Source: Guillardia theta CCMP2712
Lineage: Eukaryota; Cryptophyceae; Pyrenomonadales; Geminigeraceae
Length of the DNA: 64,000 nt
Direction: 5' to 3'
Assembly (NCBI RefSeq): GCF_000315625.1
Contig: NW_005434616.1
Span: 401,609 to 465,608, forward strand
Position 1 is the stretch's first letter; the number at the start of each line of letters is the position of its first letter. Shown here piece by piece: positions 20,110 through 31,388 of the stretch. The translations under genes and the position numbers were made by a program. The notes beneath the pieces are model-generated. The model searched no databases and was not told where the DNA came from. It was given only the letters and a program-made list of their open reading frames with translations.

Positions 20110-21736
20110 CTTCTCCTTCTCCATCCTTTCCCTCCCCCTCGTCCTCGCCCTTGGCCTCGTCCTCGCCCTCGTCTTCCTCCTCCTTCTCCACTCTGCTGAC
20201 CGTGGGCTCAAAGAAGTTGTTTTCCTTGCGGTTCCCTCCAAATATGACCTGCAGAGCCCGTCAAGAACGACGCAGCAGCACTTCTCCTCACCTTTCCGCC
20301 CTTAGCCTTGGCATCCTCCACCTGCTTCTCCACCTGCCCCCCAGCTCTCAACCAGAAGCATGCTCAGCAGGAAGGCAACCTTGGAAGCTCCTGCGTCAGA
20401 GATGAGGGGGCCGATAGTCGTACCTTCCTCCAGTCCATGTCCCATCTTCAACCTGCCGCAAAGTCATCACTGGGTTCCCCTCCTTCTTCCTCTTCCTCAC
20501 CCTTGACATTTTTCTGCTCCTCCCCGCCCCCCCAACATCCCCTTACCTCCTCATCCTTCTTATCCTCCTCCTCCTCCTTCCCCCCTAACCTCTCGTTTCT
20601 GTCCCTGTCTTACTCCCTCTTCCCTCCTTGTCTCTCCTCCCCTCCTTCATCTTCTCCTCTCACCTCTTCACTCGCTCCACCACCAGCTGCGTCATCTTTT
20701 CATAAACTCCATCTTGCACTAGGATCCTGTTCGCGCACACGCACGTCTGTCCAGCATTTCGAAACTTCGACGCCATCAGCCCCTCCACCTGATCACCACC
20801 TCCTCTGTCAGCTGACCAGCCCACAAGCCCCCTCCCCTCACCGCAGCATCCAAGTCTGCGTCATCGAACACGATGAAGGGAGCGTTTCCTCCCAGCTCCA
20901 GCGACACTCTCTTCACCGTCCCCGCACACTGAGCCATGAGCTGCTTCCCCACAGCTGTCGATCCCGTGAAGGACAGCTTCTTCACCCGCTCGTCCGCACA
21001 GAGCGCTCCCCCTACCTGTCCCAGCTCACCGTCAGCTCGCAATGAGACGACAGGGCACCGCCAACACCTCAGCTGCGTTCCCTCGAGAGCAGGTCACCAC
21101 GTTGTAGACCCCAGCTGGGACTCCAGCTCGACGAGAAAGCTCCGCGAGCGCGATGGCCGTGAATGGCGTCGCTTCCGCCGGTTTCACCACGACCGAGCAG
21201 CCTGCGGCGATGGCGGGAGCTGCTTTGCGCGTGATCATGGCGGCAGGGAAGTTCCAGGGTGTGACGAGAGCAGAGACGCCGACGGCCTGCTTGATGGTGA
21301 AGACTCGCTTGGAGGAGGAGGGAGGGGTATGGACGCAACCCTCCACCCTCCTGCTCTCCTCAGCGAAGAACTCAAGGAACGAAGCTGCGTAGGCGACCTC
21401 CGCCCGAGCCTCGGGGAGAGGCTTCCCGCACTCGCTCGTCATGATAGTGGCGAGATCCTCCCGGTTTGACATGACGAGGTCATACCAGCGCCTCAGCACA
21501 GCTCCTCTCTCCTTCGCCGGCTGCTCCCGCCATGACCGAAACGCTTGCTCTGCCGCCACCACCGCCGCCTCCACATCCTCCTTCCCCATGTCGGGGGCAG
21601 AGCCCAGCACAGACCCTGAAGCCGGATCGAGGACCTCGAAGGTACGAGCTGACTTTGCGGGGACAAAGGCTCCTCCCACGTACGCCCCCAGCTGAAGGAG
21701 GCTGGCGTCCTGAAGCCTTCCCAGCAGTCGCTGCAT
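19164..21736 (-). CDS. ALDH5A1: Succinate-semialdehyde dehydrogenase (aldehyde dehydrogenase family 5)
   Basis: Ten exons fit in phase: 21068-21736, 20842-21015, 20664-20788, 20380-20452, 20292-20333, 20201-20248, 19891-20010, 19781-19840, 19475-19593 and 19164-19233, giving 499 residues, normal for the family. Signature motifs are [23 protein letters not shown], the catalytic Glu in VSLELGG, the catalytic Cys in [16 protein letters not shown], and [20 protein letters not shown] followed by KYICLGLG. It oxidises succinate semialdehyde to succinate in the GABA shunt or the 2-oxoglutarate bypass. The N-terminus ([17 protein letters not shown]) might be a weak mitochondrial leader. Intron 6 holds an Asp/Glu-coding-like repeat and intron 9 an almost pure GGA tract; both are removed in this model. 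It converges with NSUN2, with about 100 bases between the coding ends. Confidence 0.93.
19369..19464. repeat. (GGA)n microsatellite in SSDH intron
   Basis: An uninterrupted GGA run of about 32 units inside the last intron of the minus-strand dehydrogenase gene. Confidence 0.95.
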
Positions 21737-22178
21737 GGCCGCGGTTTTAATAAATCAATGTTACGAATCCCGTACACACTGTTTGATAGGTACAGAATTC
21801 TGTATTGACTTAAAATAATTTATTGAGATCTTTGTTTGCATTCATTGATGCTCGTACAGAATCAATACAGATAAAATATTAAAATTATTCAAAAGTATTT
21901 TTTAAATAAGCATGGTAGTGATATAAAATGGTTTTTAATTTTCAACATACCCTCGCTCAAGTTAATAGAAAATCAACGGACGGCAGACTTGGGAAACCGA
22001 GCAGAGCAAGCGTGGAGTGTCAAGGCGGGGAGAGGTGGAAAGGTCAGACGGGAGGAGCAGGAAAGAGAGCAGGAGAGGAGCAGTAGGAGCACAGGTGTTG
22101 TGGTTGTCACATGCTCAGATGCGATAATTGATGGCAACGAGAAATTCGACTTAGCAGAACTGCCGGAATTTTATCAGC
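21737..22178. promoter_or_regulatory. AT-rich divergent promoter region
   Basis: It lies between two divergently transcribed genes. 21780-21960 is markedly AT-rich (AAATAATTTATTGAG and similar) against a GC-rich background. No specific element is recognised. Confidence 0.4.
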
Positions 22179-23480
22179 ATGCCGGAACATGTCGATGTGG
22201 GCCGATCCTTGGTTGGTCCTCAAGGAGTTCAAGGCGGTGAAGGAGCAGAAGAAGACTTGGAAAGCTGGGTCAGAGAGATGCAGGGAGCAGCGCCGAATGT
22301 CGGAGAGGAGAAGAAAACCATGCCAACGGCGATGGAGCAGGATCAAGGGGAGGGTGCGACAGCGACAGCGACCTCGAGGGCCGAGGCTTCTCCAGAGGGG
22401 ACAAGGAACGACCGTGAGGACGAACAGGAGATGTCAGAGGGGTTGGGACACCGAGAAGGAGACGCTGAGTTGCTGGAAGCTGCGCACAGAACGTCCGATG
22501 ATGAGGCAGAGGGGGAGGAGGAGGAGGGAGGAGAGGAGGAGAGGGAGATGGAAAGGTTGACGGACAAGGGAGACGAGAAGTTGATCAGCGATGAATGTGA
22601 TGGAAGAGTCGGAAATCTCGAGCATGGAGGTGAGGGCGAGGACGTTGCTGGGGGCTGGAGCAGGAATGAGCAGCATGTGGAGAAGATACGAGGTCAAGAT
22701 GCGACCAAAGGTGCTGGGGCAGGAGATGAGCGGCAGAGGGAGGGAGAGGCGGAGGAGGCAGCTGGACGGGATGAAGGAGAGGAGGAAGGAGAGGAAGGAA
22801 GCGGATTGCTGGAGGTTGGCAGGGAACAGGAGAAGCAGGGAGATAACGAAGAGGGTTCATGGGTGGAGGAGGCCAAGGACGGACAGATACTGCTGGAGCA
22901 TGAGAGTCAGGGAGCAGAGGAGAGAGCGCTGGAAGAAGATACCAGGGACAGTCAAGTCGACGAACTGAACCAGAATCGGGCTGAGCAGGAGCAGGAGCTG
23001 GAGCTGGAGCTGGAGCTGGAGCTGGAGCTGGAGGGGGAGCAGGAGCAGGAGCAAGAGCAGGATGGGGAGGGTGAGGGGGAACTTGCTGTTGAAGAAGGGG
23101 CGCAAGGTGGAGTGGAGGAGCACGAAATGGAATCTGAGCATGACTGGATTGTAGAGACTGGAGAGCAGCAAGAAGATACTGAGAAGGAAGGGAGACAACA
23201 GGATCAATCTTTTAGCAGAGATGAAGAGGAAGACAAGAAAGAGGAGGAGAAAGAGGAGGAGAAGGAGAAAGAGGAGGAGGAGGGAGAAGTTGCAGAGCGA
23301 GAGCTGAAGTTGGAAGCGGAGCAGAATCAGGGCAAGGTCAAGGACAAGGAGGAGGCCGGTGATGTCTCGAATGCGGACAACGGAGAGGAGGAAGCAAAGG
23401 CGATAGACGATGGAGACTTGCTCCTTGACGAGCAGGAAGCGGGTGCGAGAGGCGCGGGACAAGCAGACGATGGGAAGGAA

Positions 23481-23533
<53 letters not shown>

Positions 23534-24765
23534 GGATGATGTGCAGAAGCAGGAACACGAGGAGGAGGCGGAAGAGGAGGAGGCGAGTGCAGAAGAGGAG
23601 CCTGCGGTGACATTCAGCGTACAAGTCAATTATCATGACATGGAGGAGGAAGAACCTTGTCAAGGAGTGGAGGAACAGGATGAGGCGGACGATTCTCTGA
23701 ATGACGAGAAGGAGGAGGAGGAGGAGGAGGAGGGCGACAAGATGCAGGATGATGATGATGATGAGGAGGAGCGTGCCGATCAGATTGACGGACAAGATAT
23801 CGCTGCAAAGGGCGACCAGGACTTCTTTCAAAGGAGGATAGTCTCACATTCAGTTGCGGCAGCCGGAGCTGGAGCAGGAGCAGGAGCCGGAGCGGTGGGG
23901 TTCAGATATCCAACGCGCCCTCCTCCTCCTCTCGCTGCTGCTGCTGCTGCTGAAGATTTGCCTGCTGCTGCTTCACCAAATCATAGGAGAAAACTCCGTC
24001 AAGCTGACCAGCAGCCGTCAGTAGGCAACGCTCCCTCCTCTCAGCTCTCAGCTCCTCCTCTCCCCTCCCCCTCCCCTCCTGCCCCACCTCTCGCCCTGGA
24101 TGTTCGTGGGGACCCTCAGGGCACACGGAGGAGGATGGAGGAGCTGCTGGGCAAGCTGACGGAGAGACTGGGGCAGGTGGAAGAGAAGATAAGGGAGATC
24201 GAGAGGGAGCTGGAGGGCAAGGAGGGGCTTGCCGGGGGAGCCGTTCAGGTCCTTGAGGAGCGAAGGAGGAGACTGCAGGAGATGAAAGTTCACCTGCTCC
24301 GTGCCGTCGATCACCAGCGGCTCCTGCTGAGCCCGAGCGAGGAGGAGAATCATGGCTCAGTAGGGCAGCAGCAGGAGGCGGAGGCGGAGGCGGAGGCGGA
24401 GGCAGAGGAGGGGTCCCCTCGCGCCGCTTCTCCTGGCAGGGGCTACCCTGCTCGATTGCCCTCCGCCTCCCAGTCAGTTCAGGAGAACCTCCCTCCGCAG
24501 ATGCCTCCTCCTCTTCCTCCTTCTGCTCCAGACAAGACCTTCCCTGCCCCGAGAAAGAAGCAGACGAAGCTCAAGCCAGTTCAAGGGATCTCAAAAGTCC
24601 CTCCTGTCCTGTGGACAAGCAGGTCGCACATGCAGAGGCAGCAGGCCTTCCCTCCTCCCCCTTCTCCTCCTCCTCCCGATCGCATCCTCCCCGACAGCCA
24701 CGTCGAGATTTCGTTCCGTGTCGTCGCTCCTCGCCGGGCTAAGAGCATGGCCTCGTCGGTATGTG
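22179..24765 (+). CDS. Highly acidic low-complexity protein with coiled-coil and Pro-rich C-terminus
   Basis: The open frame runs from ATG 22179 to 24872, but a GTATGT donor at 24759-24764 (after SMASS) probably ends the exon, with a following exon MRQRAEEMEKEEKEEEQRKE from about 24804. Composition is extreme: Glu-rich throughout, with ELELELEL and EQEQEQEQ runs from hexanucleotide repeats (about 22985-23060 and 23480-23535), Asp runs and an AEAEAEAE block. Residues about 640-720 form a heptad-like charged helix (RRMEELLGKLTERLGQVEEK). A Pro-rich segment (PPPPSPPPPDRILPDSHVEI) follows. Another frame near 22189-22290 also looks coding-like, so the true start is uncertain. No family recognised; possibly a scaffold protein. 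Confidence 0.6.
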
Positions 24766-24872
24766 CTCTCACTGACCTCTCGTGCTCTGATGCTGGTGAA
24801 GATGAGGCAGCGGGCGGAGGAGATGGAGAAGGAGGAGAAGGAGGAAGAGCAACGGAAGGAGAAGGCAGGTAG

Positions 24873-25374
24873 AGCGTTCACTAGCACAAGTCTGACTATC
24901 CTTCATGCAGGACATCCTTAGGAGGCTGGTGGGCAATCAGATTGCCATGGAAGCACGATTCAGGCAAGCCGAGCAGCCGCTTGCTGTACGCCCCGCCGTT
25001 CCCCGCAGCATGCATCACCTACGTCTCTTCTCCTAGACCTCCCCCGGGTTCATGTACAGTAGCATAAAGCCTTCCCTTCCGTCCTCCTGCCCCAGCCTTC
25101 ATGAACCTTCTCCCTCATCCTGTTGTTGTCTTCTTGTCATGTTCTTTTCATGTTCCCTCCCCTCCCTTGCTCTCCCCTTCTCTCTCCTCCCCCTTTGTCT
25201 GCCTTGTATTTTCCCTTCTCGTCTCTCCTCTTTCTCCCTCCGAGCATACTGCTCCTTTACTGGAATTATTATATCCTCTTACATAATTGCACTGGAATTA
25301 TTATATCCTCTTACATAATTGCACATGTATCAACAAACCAGACCTCAACACCTTGTCCTCCTGCTCCCTTGCGA
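24873..25374. other. Possible last exon, then intergenic region
   Basis: After a CATGCAG acceptor near 24910 the frame DILRRLVGNQIAMEARF looks coding but does not fit the phase of the preceding exon. The rest is C/T-rich with a 32-bp tandem duplication. Confidence 0.35.
25259..25322. repeat. 32-bp perfect tandem duplication
   Basis: Two adjacent identical 32-base units, 25259-25290 and 25291-25322, beginning ACTGGAATTATTATATCC. Confidence 0.9.
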
Positions 25375-25635
25375 TCACCTCGAATTGTTCTGTATCGGAG
25401 CGATCCTCACCAGCCGACCGGGCATCAGATGCTGACAACTCTCTCTCCACTGATCCAGCGAAGTCGTGTCCTGCGGGGTAGTGATCCCGATGGGGACGAT
25501 GGGAGGAGAGCTGGAGGCGGCAAGGAGGTCTGCTCCTGCGAGATTGAAGGGAACCTGATCCTGTGAGGTGTTGGACATGTCGAACGTCATTTCATACACA
25601 GTAGCCGTCGCTCCAATGCTCTGCCCGCAGCCCAT
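25375..25635 (-). CDS. Small hypothetical protein with N-terminal acylation-type start (MGCGQS)
   Basis: An 86-codon frame. MGCGQS fits the N-myristoylation consensus (Gly2, Ser6) with Cys3 for palmitoylation. The body (MTFDMSNTSQDQVPFNLAG, then LDQWRESCQHL) has no recognised domain. A GTGAGG near the C-terminal coding end could be a donor, so the protein may be longer. A second MGCG-type protein lies at 29623. Confidence 0.4.
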   Translation of the reverse strand: MGCGQSIGATATVYEMTFDMSNTSQDQVPFNLAGADLLAASSSPPIVPIGITTPQDTTSLDQWRESCQHLMPGRLVRIAPIQNNSR

Positions 25636-27389
25636 TGCTCGCTATTCCAACCTGGGACCAACCAGATCGCTTCCTGGATGTTCTTGCTCGTTTGATTGCT
25701 CACAAACAAACCCCTTCAGGGTTTCCATGCTCAAGTGCATGTCTGCCTGAGAGTCGTTTCCGTCCTGCCATCTCTTACGCTCTGAAATCAATCCTTTCTC
25801 CAACGATCATTCCGCGGTTGACACCGCAAACCTGAAAGTGCATGACCTAGTTGCAGGGTCAGTCCGACATCGAGTATCCTCCAAGAAATGTTTGTTGGTT
25901 TTGTGTTATTCGTGCAGATTTATGACACGTGTGCTCCACTGATCTCCTGATCTTTATTCTTCCATCTTTAAAACATGTTCTCATTTCAATAGAACATACA
26001 TTCCCCGTATGCTCCCTTCGAACATCATCTCTGCTCTGCACTCGCTTTCTCACTGTCCCACCTTCTACAATCATTCGTTTCAATCAAATTTCATCCGGTG
26101 AACTCGAACCAAATATATTTGACCAACTCTTGACTGCTACAGGCATTTCCTGGACCGCTGGCCTTTCCTCCTTCCCGTTACTGGCGCTCGTTTCCTTTGC
26201 GCCTTCCACATCTATACCTCCTGCTCCTGATCATCAACAAATCTTCTTCACTGCAGGCTCTTTCTGCATCCCTTCTGCATCCCTCCCGCTCCCCGCCACC
26301 CCCCTGCTACCTCCAGCCTCTCTCGTCATTTTGGTCGCTTTTTCATCTTCTACCACCCCTACCCCCCAACAACACCCTCTAAAATCGACTTGGCACAGCA
26401 AATACCACCCACCCTCCATCGCCTACAAGTATTTTAACCCCTTCTTCCGTGGACTACCCCTATTCACTACAATGTTGTAGTCACTCCTGGTACCTAAGAT
26501 GTCACCTCTACCACCCACCCATTCTGATTCCATTGAAACAGTACCGGTGCTGGATATCATTGGACCCTACCCCTTGGTATGATTTTGAATGGACCACCCC
26601 ACTTTTCACCGTATCCCAATAAATCCGCCCCTTTATCAATTATAATTATATTTAAAATCTGTACCGGCAAAAACTAAAAAACTGCTTTAAAAGTCTTACG
26701 GCCGATATCCTTTTAAAAACATATTGCTACTTTGCTGGTTTAAAAGTACTTGTAAAGGTTACTTGCAAGACTCAGTGACTGACGCCGGGCCCGGGGCTTG
26801 AAGGCACCACCCGGCCGAAATCACATAAATTTTAAACATAATTAATTATAATTATATATATTTATTTCTTTTTCAAGTATTTATATATAACATTTCATAA
26901 TACGTGAAGAAGACTCCGTGCTTGCTGGGGATCGAGGGAGGATGGCGAGAGCGCGAGAGGGGAAGGGTAAGATAAAAGTTCGCCCTGCAGGGGGTCAGTG
27001 AGAGACGATGAGACTCAGTCGGATGGTGCGGAGGAGACGATGGTGGCGGGGTGATAGAAGCAGGGGATTGATCCATGGTGCCGAGGCCACAACTGGAGGG
27101 AGGAACTGAGGAGATAGGAAAGAGGGAGAGGAAAACAGCGAGAGTCTTGTTGAGTAGAAGAGGTGATTGAGAAACATTAGAGGGTATTGTTGCAGCTAGC
27201 AATCGAAGACAGCAGCTGGCGCGACCTGTTCGAAGTTGATTCCTGAAAACAAGACAAAGTTTTAAAAGCATCCCAGTGGATGTTTCTTGAGTATCGCAAA
27301 ACAGTGTCTAATGCGATCTCGCAATATGTCTGCCCCTACTCTTACCTCCTCCGTGGGCTTGCATGATTTACCTCCTGCAAACTGCAGGA
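25636..27389. other. Long intergenic region, no supported gene
   Basis: AT-rich around 26630-26890, with a GGGCCCGGGG block near 26787. Frames at 25929-26480 (+) and 26873-27271 (-) lack clear coding character or splice context. It may hold diverged transposon remnants. Confidence 0.4.
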
Positions 27390-28460
27390 ATGTCCTCGGA
27401 GCTCGACCTCTCTGATCTCAAGCTCAAAGACGATCTCAAACTGAAAGAGTGAGAATGAAGTCGCTGCTTACAAGCTGTTCAACTCATCATGTCTGTATGC
27501 GAAGGGTGGAGCTGTTCGGAGGAGCCATGACCATGTTGATGCCTGCTGTGTTTGTTGACATCAGCAACTTCCGACAAATCCCTGACACGCAGGTCGTAGT
27601 AGATGCCCCTGCCCGATCCTGGTCTGATGCCTGGCCAGGAATGCTGGGCTGATACCGAGGACACTGACCAGAGCGTCATCGTTGAGATCCTTGCGCACGA
27701 AGATCAGGTGAACCCTTCGTGCGCTCCTACGGGGCTGCTGACCTCCTGGTTCCTGAGCAGGTTCAGGGAGCAGCCATAGCTGAGTACTACTGGGACGACA
27801 TCGCACAATGCAACGAAGCATCAGGAGAGGTACTGCCATGAGGATCTTGAGCTACAGGAGGTGGTTGAAGGTTTGGTCTTGCAGTCGGAAAACGTCATCA
27901 CAGTCGCCCCGAAGGAGCTCACTCACTCTGTAGAAGTCATCCGCAAGCAGTGTGTTTGTTGACCCCTGACCTTCTTGTCAGTTGATCAAGACGATCCCAA
28001 CATCAGATTCGAAGGTCCACACGCTTGTCTTGTTGTGGGGTTGAGGACTGACGCCTCTCCGATCCCTCAGGTGGCAGAGCCATCCTGCTGGGTGGCTCAC
28101 GGGCATCAGAGAGTGTCCAAGTTCAAAGAGCATGTGAGTCGCGAGGGGAGGAGGAGGAGGAGGAGGAGGAGGGGGGGGGGCGGAGGAGGAGGAGGAGGAG
28201 GAGGAGGGGGGGGGGCGGAGGAGGAGGAATCAGTGAGTGAGTGTTGTCGAACAGGAACGAAACTTGGTTGCCGTCCACCTTGCTGTCATACAGGAAAGAA
28301 TCATTGAACGGAGAGCACACTAGAGTCTGAAAAGTGCTTTCTGGATCCGCAGATCCCTTCCCTCGACTCTGACGTCGTGCTGCATCTGAATCGGCCGATA
28401 GAAATCATGCCTAATAGCAGGAAAGTGCAACGGTGTGTTGTGCTTGTTGCTGACAGCTAG
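27390..28460 (+). CDS. RANGRF: Ran guanine-nucleotide release factor (Mog1)
   Basis: Eight exons: 27390-27448, 27505-27592, 27639-27707, 27761-27829, 27885-27929, 28071-28133, 28254-28283 and 28353-28460, giving 176 residues. Family signatures are ELFGGAMTMLMPAVFVDISN followed by FRQIPDTQ, TDQSVIVEILAHEDQ, AEYYWDDIA and SLDSDVVLHLNRPIEI, matching Mog1 proteins (LFGGAF...P....DVS..RPVPD.QEVF, DQSLIVELLE, TDLLLTFN.P). Mog1 binds Ran and promotes nucleotide release in nuclear transport. The joins of exons 5-6 (donor GTAGAA) and 7-8 (donor GTCATA) are the least certain; both keep phase. Intron 6 contains GGA and G runs. The N-terminus (SSELDLSDLKLKDDLKLKE) is polar and unlike other members. Confidence 0.85.
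28140..28235. repeat. GGA/G-run tract in Mog1 intron
   Basis: GGA repeats with two G-runs inside intron 6 of the Mog1 gene. Confidence 0.85.
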
Positions 28461-29622
28461 TGTTCCAGTTCTGCTGAGTTTGTATCCCTTGAGCAATCTG
28501 GCGATTCGACCAAGGATGGAATCGATCTGTTCTTGGCGATGTTGCACTCCCTGCGAGTGAAAGACTGGGGGCTGTTCGCTTCTCCTTGATGATAGGAGAG
28601 GATGAACTTTTGTTGACTACCAGGAATCTTGTACACCATTAAAGCTTGTTGCATACACATTTCTTTACGAACATCGTTAGATGGACACTTGTTTCTCAAG
28701 AGAGTAGTCAAAACAAAACAGTAAACATTCAAGGACGAGCCTTCATGGGAACGACAGGAATTTGCTTTGCATGGGCGAGAAAAAGTTAGAATTAGAGTGG
28801 GTGACAAAGATTCAAGTCGGATCCTGCATGGTGAAACTGTATTTTACTTTTCTGCTTCCACTGAGAATCTGTTCCCGACACTTTCTCATGCTCAGCTCTG
28901 CTCAGTTACCTCCCTCCCCTCCCCTCCTCCCCCCTCCCCTCCCCTCCCGTCCTTCTCCCTCCCCCCTTCCCTGCCCTCCTGTCCCTTTCTTTCCCTTCCT
29001 CCCGATTCTGCCCGGGTCTGAATCTCTGCCATAAAGTGGGGGTAGGGTATTATGATGACGGGTAGTCATGACGAAATTGACAGTGGAGGGGGTACTTTAA
29101 TCACATTTAGTACCAACTTTTCAAGAGATATAAGGGGTCATATTCCCAGAGTCGTATCTGAATCTCTTGTGGGTAGGGTACAGATTTCTTTCAAACGAAA
29201 GATTCGGGGTGGGGTAGCATCAACCGACCGTAGGGGTAAACAACACATGGCAGGAGCAAGGAGGAAGAGGAGGAGAGAAACGAAGGAGAGAAAGAAGGGA
29301 GAAGCAAGGAAAGAAGAATTCTTTTGCTGAGATTTCATATCATCCGTCCTTGAACGTTTCCCCATGTTACACAACGAGTTAGACAACTCTCAAACATGGT
29401 TTCCACTTTTTCACATTGCGGAGGTTGTGAAATTTCGGTCGGATTTGCGGGGAAGCGAATTAGATCGCGGTATAAGGCGGATGGTGTGAGGGCGATTAAC
29501 AAAGAATTCTTATGCTCGTGTTGTCCTCAAACTGATCCCTTTTCTCAGTTGTTGTTGGAGACTTGAAACGCTCTTCAGACGTCAAACGTGTTCATTCGAC
29601 GTCAGCCGATTCGCATACAGTC
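28461..29622. other. Intergenic region
   Basis: No gene is supported. It holds a C/T-rich block at 28905-29010 and a stretch with GGGGTAGGGTA-type words at 29035-29240 that recur in other intergenic regions of this window. Confidence 0.45.
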
Positions 29623-30417
29623 ATGGGCTGTGGTGCTTCCCGCAAGCAAGTCCAAGAGCCGGAACCTCCTGTCGTTCAGGAGAGAATCCCAGCGCTGCCC
29701 GAGGATGGCAATGCAGGGCCAGGGATCAAGCGCACACGATCGAGGGCGAGAAGGGGCAGCGACGCGGCGACGTCCTTCTTTGATATCCCTCCATCCTCTG
29801 CGACAGAGCAAATCAACGGAACAGAGACAGCAGACAAGCCTGTCGACCAGCGAGCCTACCTGATGGAGGGGCTGGGCGAGGGAGGAGGAGGCGAGAGCCG
29901 AGCTCTTATGGAGGATCTTGCGCTGAACGGAGCACTAGCCTCGCCAAGGCCGCAGAAGGCGGAGCAGGAGGAGGCGGTAGAGGCGAAGCCGCAGAGCCAG
30001 TCGTACCTGATGGAGGGGCTGGGCGAGGGAGGAGGAGGCGAGAGCCGAGCTCTTATGGAGGATCTTGCGCTGAACGGAGCACTAGCCTCGCCAAGGCCGC
30101 AGAAGGCGGAGCAGGAGGAGGCGGTAGAGGCGAAGCCGCAGAGCCAGTCGTACCTGATGGAGGGGCTGGGCGAGGGAGGAGGAGGCGAGAGCCGAGCTCT
30201 GATGGATGATCTTGCGCTGAACGGAGCACTAGCCTCGCCAAGGCCGCAGAAGGCGGAGCAGGAGGAGGCGGTAGAGGCGAAGCCGCAGAGCCAGTCGTAC
30301 CTGATGGAGGGGCTGGGCGAGGGAGGAGGAGGCGAGAGCCGAGCTCTTATGGAGGATCTTGCGCTGAACGGAGCACTAGCCTCGCCAAGGCCGCAGAAGG
30401 CGGAGCAGGAGGGGTAG
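29623..30417 (+). CDS. Acylation-type (MGCGAS) protein with 49-residue tandem repeats
   Basis: ATG 29623 is preferred to 29563 because it gives MGCGASRKQ, a standard N-myristoylation signal with Cys3 available for palmitoylation. After about 78 residues with an Arg-rich patch (KRTRSRARRGSDAATS) come 3.8 near-identical copies of a 49-residue unit that begins YLMEGLGEGGGGESRALMED and ends EAKPQSQS. The DNA unit is exactly 147 bases (starts 29857, 30004, 30151 and 30298). The last copy ends KAEQEG-stop. Likely a membrane-anchored, mostly disordered protein (inference). No homologue recognised. Confidence 0.75.
   Translation: MGCGASRKQVQEPEPPVVQERIPALPEDGNAGPGIKRTRSRARRGSDAATSFFDIPPSSATEQINGTETADKPVDQRAYLMEGLGEGGGGESRALMEDLALNGALASPRPQKAEQEEAVEAKPQSQSYLMEGLGEGGGGESRALMEDLALNGALASPRPQKAEQEEAVEAKPQSQSYLMEGLGEGGGGESRALMDDLALNGALASPRPQKAEQEEAVEAKPQSQSYLMEGLGEGGGGESRALMEDLALNGALASPRPQKAEQEG
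29857..30416 (+). repeat. 147-bp coding minisatellite, 3.8 copies
   Basis: Units start at 29857, 30004, 30151 and 30298. The third differs by a few bases (CTGATGGATGAT); the others are essentially identical. Confidence 0.95.
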
Positions 30418-31388
30418 GAACTTCGTTGGCTGTGAAAGGTCAGAGACAACCGCTCGCTTAAACCGCTCGCTTGCTCGTGCTGGCGATGTGGAAAGGAACA
30501 GCAGGGAAGAGAAGGCACGATGCGATACATTGAAGGTGTTTTCGTGTCATCGACTGTGGGAAGGACGTGCACAACAGTCCTGTTCTCGGGATGTAGATAG
30601 ATAGGGTTTGCTCCCTCTAGCTCTTAATCTTCATATACACAAATTTAACAGCTCCTCCTAGTCTCTACCGCAGCGATTACTTTGCTAGAGAGAAGTGAAT
30701 TCTACAACACAGGAAGTTGCTTTTCTGCATCGCACTAGTTATCCTCTGCAAGCTCCCCGCTCCTGCTGCGCTCCTCGACCCACCAGCTTCTGTCTCACCC
30801 CCCTGAGGCAGAGCACCAGTCAGTCCTCCTCCTCCCTCCCTTCTTGCCTCCCCTACCTCTTCCACACAGACCCCCAGCAAGAATCCTTCGCTTTCTTGCG
30901 CTGCTTCTTCTTCTGCACAGACACTGAGGAGGCGTCGGGAGAGGAAGGAACAGGTACCTCCGCAGCTGCTCCATCCCCACACCTCTCCCTCCTTCACCCA
31001 GAACCGTGCAGCGAGCTCAGGACGGAGAAGCCGCATCCTCCCGTGAGCCTCTTGCATGCCGGCAGCAACGGGTGCCAGGATGATCCAAACGTCTGGGAAG
31101 AGGTTGAGTGGGAAGAGCCGCAAGATAGCAGGAGGAAACGAAGAGCCGGAGAAGGAGGAGGAGGAGGAGGCGGAGGGGAAGGGGGGGGGGGGGGGGGGAG
31201 AGAGAGAGAGAGAGATTTAAGCAAGGGAGCAAGTGTTAGAAGAAAGTATGAGCCAACACGAGAGATAGGAAGAGGCTATCAATTTCGATGAGAGCAAGGA
31301 AGGTAGAGGTAGGAGGAGGAGAGGGAGAAGGGGAGGGAGGAGGGGAAGAAACTTTTGAGAGAGAAGGGGAGGGAGGAGGGGAAGAAAC
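30418..31388. other. Intergenic or unresolved region
   Basis: A short plus-strand segment near 31058-31120 (GCQDDPNVWEEVEWEE) looks coding, but I could not build a gene around it. It contains GGA and G runs at 31157-31215 and a GGGAAGAAAC-type duplication near 31335-31395. Confidence 0.35.

Noticed and set aside
19226-20191. 321-codon minus-strand frame with Glu/Asp repeats
   Set aside because: It reads through introns of the dehydrogenase gene, whose ten exons fit in phase.
22189-22560. Alternative frame (ADPWLVLKEFKAVKEQKK) over the start of the acidic gene
   Set aside because: Its opening looks coding-like, but it becomes Arg/Glu low complexity quickly; it is kept only as a note on the uncertain start.
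22857-23831. 324-codon Leu-rich frame on the minus strand
   Set aside because: Shadow of the acidic gene's Glu/Gln repeats on the plus strand.
25929-26480. 183-codon plus-strand frame
   Set aside because: Low-complexity Ser/Pro/Thr composition, no splice context and no recognisable motif.
26873-27271. 132-codon minus-strand frame next to AT-rich DNA
   Set aside because: No coding character beyond being open; no splice or homology support.
30695-31291. 198-codon plus-strand frame
   Set aside because: Only the part near 31058-31120 looks coding; the rest is repeat-derived, so no full gene is claimed.
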